From Lysobacteraceae bacterium (GTDB lineage Bacteria > Pseudomonadota > Gammaproteobacteria > Xanthomonadales > Xanthomonadaceae): a stretch of 64,000 nt of DNA. Shown in pieces: positions 59,947 through 64,000 of this stretch. Position 1 is the first letter of the stretch. Every line of letters begins with the position of its first letter. Where the stretch lies: contig JAEUPQ010000026.1 of the NCBI GenBank assembly GCA_016789405.1, forward strand, positions 62,001 through 126,000, in the 5' to 3' direction. The position numbers were made by a program, and so were the translations under genes. The notes beneath the pieces were generated by a model. The model saw nothing but the letters and a program-made list of their open reading frames with translations, had not been told where the DNA came from and made no database searches.

Positions 59947-60876
59947 TCAACGCGCGCCGAAGCGGGCCCGACAGCCTCGATTGACCCACAGGCCATTGCG
60001 CCAGTCGTAGCCCCAGCTGCTGCCTTCGATGCAGGGGCTGTCCGACAACTGCTGGATCAAGCGCGGCATGCCGCGGTTCCGGTCCCAGGCGCAGGTGGTG
60101 TAGCGGTTGTTCTCGCTGGTGCAGGTCACGCTGTAGTCGCTGTCGCCACCGCCGTTGCGGTTGACGCGGAAGATGCCGCGGCATCCGTTGTCGACCCAGA
60201 GATAGCCGTTGCGCAGGCCCCAGTTCTGGCCCTGGCGGCAGGCGGTGTCCGACAACTGCCGCACCAGCACGGCATTGCCGTAGAGGTTGCTGCCGCACTG
60301 CCGATAGCGGCCGTCGGCACTCTCGCAGCGGATGTCCTGGCCCGGGCCGCCGCCGTTGTCCCAGCGCGCTTCGCGGAATTCGGCACGGCAGCCGCCGCGG
60401 ACCCAGACCTGTCCGTTCGAGCTGGACCAGTTCTGTCCTTCATTGCAGGGGGTTCCGGAGAGCTGGCGCACCAGCTCGGAGCGGCCGCGCCAGGGCGTAC
60501 GGCAGGTCTGCTGGCGCTTGTCCTGGCTCTCGCAGCGGACCGTCTGGCCATTGCTTTGGCCGGGTGGATAACCGCCGCCGTCGTAGCCGAGCGATTCTGC
60601 GATGTCGGCCTTCACGCGGCTGAAGGTCCAGCGCGAGAGGCGCACCTGGTCGAGATAGAACCGCATCTGGTCTTCCGGAATGCGGCGCCCGTTGGACTGC
60701 TCGGAATATTCGAGCGAGATCACGCGACGCTGCTCGCCGGGAGACAGCTCCCACAGCCGCTCCGGCGCGTAGGCGCGGGTTCCGACCTGGGCGTGTATGG
60801 CGGTGGTCGGCAGGGCCGCGAGCGCGGCACCCGCCAGGGTTGCAGACAGCAACAACGGGATCGTGAACCTCGTCAT
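59947..60876 (-). CDS. DUF3011 protein, longer copy
   Basis: A 309-residue exported protein with a signal peptide (MTRFTIPLLLSATLAGAALA). ATG at 60876 chosen because GGGAGA lies 7 bases upstream; a second ATG 15 bases earlier lacks a site. After a region unique to this copy (RRIPEDQMRFYLDQVRL) there are three DUF3011 modules, each with the pattern C-x-S...C...QLS...C..G..W...WV..GCR, four Cys per module. The modules probably form disulfide-bonded beta sheets in the periplasm. Role unknown. A shorter paralogue lies 66 bases upstream on the same strand. Confidence 0.88.
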   Translation of the reverse strand: MTRFTIPLLLSATLAGAALAALPTTAIHAQVGTRAYAPERLWELSPGEQRRVISLEYSEQSNGRRIPEDQMRFYLDQVRLSRWTFSRVKADIAESLGYDGGGYPPGQSNGQTVRCESQDKRQQTCRTPWRGRSELVRQLSGTPCNEGQNWSSSNGQVWVRGGCRAEFREARWDNGGGPGQDIRCESADGRYRQCGSNLYGNAVLVRQLSDTACRQGQNWGLRNGYLWVDNGCRGIFRVNRNGGGDSDYSVTCTSENNRYTTCAWDRNRGMPRLIQQLSDSPCIEGSSWGYDWRNGLWVNRGCRARFGAR

Positions 60877-60942
60877 GCGTGCATCTCCCATCGGTGGAGC
60901 GGAAGGAAGCGTCCCTGCGGTCGTCGGGGACGCGGGTAGGGG

Positions 60943-61608
60943 TCAGCGTACCCCGAAACGGCCACGGCAGCCTTCGTCGACCCAGAGGCCGGCTTTCTTG
61001 TCATAGCCCCAGCTGCGGCCCTGGATGCAGGGCGATTTCGACAGCGTCTCGAGCAGGCTCGGCTTGCCCTTGCGCGCATCCCAGGCGCAACTGGCGCGAC
61101 GCCCGCTCTCGCTGGCGCAGGTCAGGCTGTACTTGCCGCTGCTCTCGCCGATCCGGAATTCGCCGCGGCACCCCTTGTCGACCCAGATCGAGCCGTTCCG
61201 CAGGCCCCAGCTGACGCCCTGCTGGCAGGGCGTGCCCGAGAACTGGCGGATGAGGTCGGGGTTGCCGTAGAGATTGCTGCCGCAGGTCTTGTACTTGCCG
61301 TCGTTGCTCTCGCACTTGATGGTCTTGCCGCTGAACTTCGGGCCGAATTCGGCGCGGCAGCCGCCCGAGACCCAGACCTTGCCGGGTGTCTCGCCCCAGG
61401 TGCTGCCCTTGACGCAGCGCGTGTCCGAGAGCTGCCGGGTCAGGTCGCTCTGGCCGGGCCACTTGGTGTCGCAGCTCTCGCGGCGGTTGTCCTTGCTCTC
61501 GCAGCGCACGTTGTCCTTGCTGCCGAACTGGGCATGGACCTCGGGCGAGGCCGACCAGCCGAGGGCGCCGATCGCGCAGAGGGACAGGATCCGGAAGATG
61601 GCGTGCAT
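60943..61608 (-). CDS. DUF3011 protein, shorter copy
   Basis: A 221-residue exported protein with a signal peptide ([26 protein letters not shown] cut near VHA-Q; shown here in words only for the core) and three DUF3011 modules starting at [26 protein letters not shown] and [13 protein letters not shown], each ending in WV..GCR. GAGGA lies 7 bases before the ATG at 61608. The middle module is closest to the middle module of the longer copy (both CGSNLYGN), which supports tandem duplication. It lies first in a two-gene unit transcribed away from aspS. Confidence 0.85.
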   Translation of the reverse strand: MHAIFRILSLCAIGALGWSASPEVHAQFGSKDNVRCESKDNRRESCDTKWPGQSDLTRQLSDTRCVKGSTWGETPGKVWVSGGCRAEFGPKFSGKTIKCESNDGKYKTCGSNLYGNPDLIRQFSGTPCQQGVSWGLRNGSIWVDKGCRGEFRIGESSGKYSLTCASESGRRASCAWDARKGKPSLLETLSKSPCIQGRSWGYDKKAGLWVDEGCRGRFGVR

Positions 61609-61737
61609 GGGGAAATCCTCGGTTGGTTGGGGGAGCGCGCCCGGCAGGCGGGGCGCCAAAGCACTCGGACGGCGCAACCGCTAAAATGGCGGGTCCTTCC
61701 GGCCTTCGCCGGGCGATCCTACCCCGGAGCTTCCCCC

Positions 61738-63501
61738 ATGCGCACCCATTTCTGCGGTCTCGTTCATGAGACCCTCATCGGCCAGACCGTCACCGTTTGC
61801 GGCTGGGTCAACAAGGCCCGCGTGCAGAGCCATCAGGCCTTCGTCGACGTGCGCGACCATGAAGGCATCGTGCAGGTGCTGGTGGAAAGCGACCAGCCCG
61901 AACTGTTCGCCGCGGCGGGTGCCCTGGGCGCGGAAGACGCCATTCGCGTGACTGGCGTGGTCCGTGCGCGCTATGCGCCGAACGACAAGATCAGGAGCGG
62001 CAAGGTCGAGATCGTGCCGACCGCGATCGAGGTGTTGAACAAGGCCGAGGCGCTGCCGTTCCACGCGCACGAGAATCCGGGCGAGGAAGTGCGCCTGAAG
62101 TATCGCTACCTCGACCTGCGTCGTCCGGAAATGCAGCACGCCATGCGCACGCGCATCCGCCTGGTGCAGTCGCTGCGCCGCTGGCTGGACGAGCGCGGCT
62201 TCCAGGACGTCGAGACGCCGATCCTGACCAAGGCCACGCCCGAAGGCGCACGCGACTTCCTGGTGCCGGCGCGCATGCATCCGGGCGAGTTCTATGCGCT
62301 GCCGCAGTCGCCGCAGCTGTTCAAGCAGATCCTGATGATGGCGGGCTTCGACCGCTATTACCAGATCGCGCGCTGCTTCCGCGACGAGGCCCTGCGCGCC
62401 GATCGCCAGCTCGAATTCACCCAGCTCGACATGGAGTTCGCCTGGGTGTCCGAGCGCGAGGTGCAGGACACCACCGAAGAGATGATCCGCACGGTGTTCC
62501 GCGAAACCATCGGTGTCGAACTCGATGCGGAATTCCCGCGCATGACCTACGCCGAGGCGATGCGCCGCTACGGTTCCGACAAGCCCGACCTGCGCATCGC
62601 GCTGGAGTTCGTCGACGTCGCCGACCTGGTCAAGGGATGCGAATTCAAGGTCTTCACCGATTGGGCGAACCACGAGGACGGCCGCGTCATCGCGCTGCGC
62701 GCGCCGGGCGCTGCCGCGCTCAGTCGCAAGCAGATCGACGACTGCGGTGCGCATGCTGCCAAGTACGGCGCGAAGGGCCTGGCGTGGATGAAGATCGACG
62801 ACGCGGCCAAGGGCCGCGAAGGCATCACCTCGCCGATCGCCAAGTTCCTCGACGACGCCACCCTCGCGGCCATCGTGCAGGCGACGGGTGCGCAGACCGG
62901 CGATGCGATCTTCTTCGGCGCGGCGGACTACAAGACCGCCAGCGACTTCATGGGCGCCCTGCGCCTGAAGCTGGGCAAGGACCTGAACCTCGTCGAGGAC
63001 GGCTGGCGCCCGCTGTGGGTCGTCGACTTCCCGATGTTCGAATGGGACGCCGAAGCGCAGCGCTACGTCGCCCTGCATCATCCCTTCACCGCGCCCGCCG
63101 TCGATGACATCGGCGACCTGCGCGCGAACGCGAAGACGGCGGTGTCGCGCGGCTACGACATGGTGCTCAACGGCAACGAGATCGGTGGCGGCTCGATCCG
63201 CATCCACAACTCGGCGATGCAGAGCGCGGTGTTCGACCTGCTGGGCATCGGCAGGGAAGAAGCGGAGCTCAAGTTCGGCTTCCTGCTCGACGCGCTGAAG
63301 TACGGCGCGCCGCCGCATGGCGGCATCGCCTTCGGCATCGATCGTATCGCCGCGCTGATGGCCGGCACCGAATCGATCCGCGACGTGATCGCCTTCCCGA
63401 AGACCACCACTGCGCAGTGCCTGATGACCGGTGCGCCGTCGCCGATCCCCGACGCGCAGCTGGCCGAAGTGCACGTGCAGGTCCGCCCGGTCGAATCCTG
63501 A
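61738..63501 (+). CDS. aspS: Aspartyl-tRNA synthetase
   Basis: AspS charges tRNA-Asp with aspartate. The 587-residue bacterial-type class II enzyme has the N-terminal anticodon-binding OB fold ([14 protein letters not shown]), motif 1 ([17 protein letters not shown]), motif 2 with [16 protein letters not shown], the GAD insertion domain (about 300-420), and motif 3 ([16 protein letters not shown]). GGAG lies 8 bases before the ATG at 61738; TAAAAT at 61682-61687 may be part of its promoter. Whether it also charges tRNA-Asn cannot be decided here. Confidence 0.97.
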   Translation: MRTHFCGLVHETLIGQTVTVCGWVNKARVQSHQAFVDVRDHEGIVQVLVESDQPELFAAAGALGAEDAIRVTGVVRARYAPNDKIRSGKVEIVPTAIEVLNKAEALPFHAHENPGEEVRLKYRYLDLRRPEMQHAMRTRIRLVQSLRRWLDERGFQDVETPILTKATPEGARDFLVPARMHPGEFYALPQSPQLFKQILMMAGFDRYYQIARCFRDEALRADRQLEFTQLDMEFAWVSEREVQDTTEEMIRTVFRETIGVELDAEFPRMTYAEAMRRYGSDKPDLRIALEFVDVADLVKGCEFKVFTDWANHEDGRVIALRAPGAAALSRKQIDDCGAHAAKYGAKGLAWMKIDDAAKGREGITSPIAKFLDDATLAAIVQATGAQTGDAIFFGAADYKTASDFMGALRLKLGKDLNLVEDGWRPLWVVDFPMFEWDAEAQRYVALHHPFTAPAVDDIGDLRANAKTAVSRGYDMVLNGNEIGGGSIRIHNSAMQSAVFDLLGIGREEAELKFGFLLDALKYGAPPHGGIAFGIDRIAALMAGTESIRDVIAFPKTTTAQCLMTGAPSPIPDAQLAEVHVQVRPVES

Positions 63502-63704
63502 GGCAGGTCCGTTTCGCGTGACGCTTCCCGTGCCTGCGCTCGGCCAGGAAGCGCGGACGTCGCGCGTGCCGTGATGTCCGCAACCTGCGGGCTTCGGCGA
63601 ATCCATGAGGCCATCCCTCGTTCGGATGGCAGCCTTCGCACGCGGCGTCGCCGTCACGGCGATGCCGCGTGCGCCAAGACATGGATCTCAAGGAGTCAAG
63701 TACG

Positions 63705-63950
63705 ATGTCGAAAGCAAGAAAGCACTGGAAGAAGCTCTTCGTCGCAATGGCAGGCATGGCTGTGGTGGGCGCTGCGGTTGCAGCGATCCCGGCGCCGGGC
63801 ACCTACTGGCAGGAACGGACGTTCTACAACAGCAGCGGCACGGCGATCGGAGGCGTGTACTACGAGTGCAGCGGCCACGTGTCGCGCTGGGGCAACACGA
63901 GTGGCTCCGGCTACATGAAAGTGCAGCAGGGTCCCTGTTCGGACGACTGA
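63705..63950 (+). CDS. Small exported Cys-containing protein (DUF6289-type)
   Basis: An 81-residue protein with a signal peptide (KKLFVAMAGMAVVGAAVA) and a mature part of about 50 residues with TYWQERTFYNSSG, GGVYYECSGHVSRWG and a final PCSDD, thus two Cys that may pair. The pattern (aromatic Y..Y, then ECxG, SRWG, C near the end) resembles DUF6289 peptides common in this bacterial group. AGGAG precedes the ATG at 63705 by 9 bases. I assign the family with moderate certainty and no function. The 200 bases before it show no other gene. Confidence 0.7.
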   Translation: MSKARKHWKKLFVAMAGMAVVGAAVAAIPAPGTYWQERTFYNSSGTAIGGVYYECSGHVSRWGNTSGSGYMKVQQGPCSDD

Positions 63951-64000
63951 AGCAAGCTGTAAGTGATGCCATGTCGTTCGCGTCCGCCGAGAGGGCCGAC

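Overview
This is a 64-kb chromosomal stretch from a GC-rich gammaproteobacterium, most likely of the Xanthomonadales/Lysobacterales. The main reason is gene order. A type IV pilus block (coaE-pilD-pilC-pilB-pilA, then pilR-pilS) lies beside sucCD, as in Xanthomonas relatives, and the window also holds a TonB-dependent receptor, DUF3011 proteins and a RAYT with REP palindromes. The call rests on synteny and protein resemblance only; no 16S rRNA or tRNA gene was seen.

Layout. 1-8300: end of a heme O synthase gene, a secreted amidohydrolase, a 1590-residue RHS protein with a low-GC Cys-rich tip and a tiny overlapping membrane-protein gene, then REP palindromes around a RAYT transposase. 8296-21423: coaE, pilD, pilC, pilB, two pilin genes, a membrane-bound spermidine-synthase-like fusion, a TfpX/TfpZ pilin accessory gene, pilR and pilS. 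A sigma-54 promoter and possible upstream activator sites precede the first pilin. 21592-31108: sucCD, then metE and nrdAB transcribed divergently from a region with two cobalamin riboswitches, one on each strand; a thioesterase gene overlaps nrdB. 31191-36213: nadE, an unknown gene, bamD, rluD and pgeF. 36214-40165: trehalose operon otsB-GH15-otsA. 40377-42481: DUF4166, DCC-family and saccharopine-dehydrogenase-like genes. 42642-53341: clpB behind a heat-shock-type promoter, an EAL protein, yceH, a secreted unknown, a Kef/YbaL antiporter and a TonB receptor. 53549-63950: yheS, a hemerythrin-like gene, an unrecognised secreted protein, an FmdB-like zinc ribbon, a lipoprotein, two DUF3011 proteins, aspS and a small exported DUF6289-type protein.

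How parts work together. PilS-PilR with sigma-54 should control pilin expression from the promoter at about 14013-14027; PilB, PilC and PilD power, anchor and process the pilus, and the TfpX/TfpZ protein probably assists pilin. The paired riboswitches should shut down the B12-independent methionine synthase (MetE) and the aerobic class Ia ribonucleotide reductase (NrdAB) when B12 is plentiful. That implies B12-dependent counterparts (MetH, NrdJ) elsewhere in the genome.

Most interesting: the RHS tip with its candidate membrane immunity gene, the back-to-back riboswitch pair with 84 of 89 identical core positions, the repeat element between nrdA and nrdB, and the membrane-bound spermidine-synthase fusion inside the pilus cluster.
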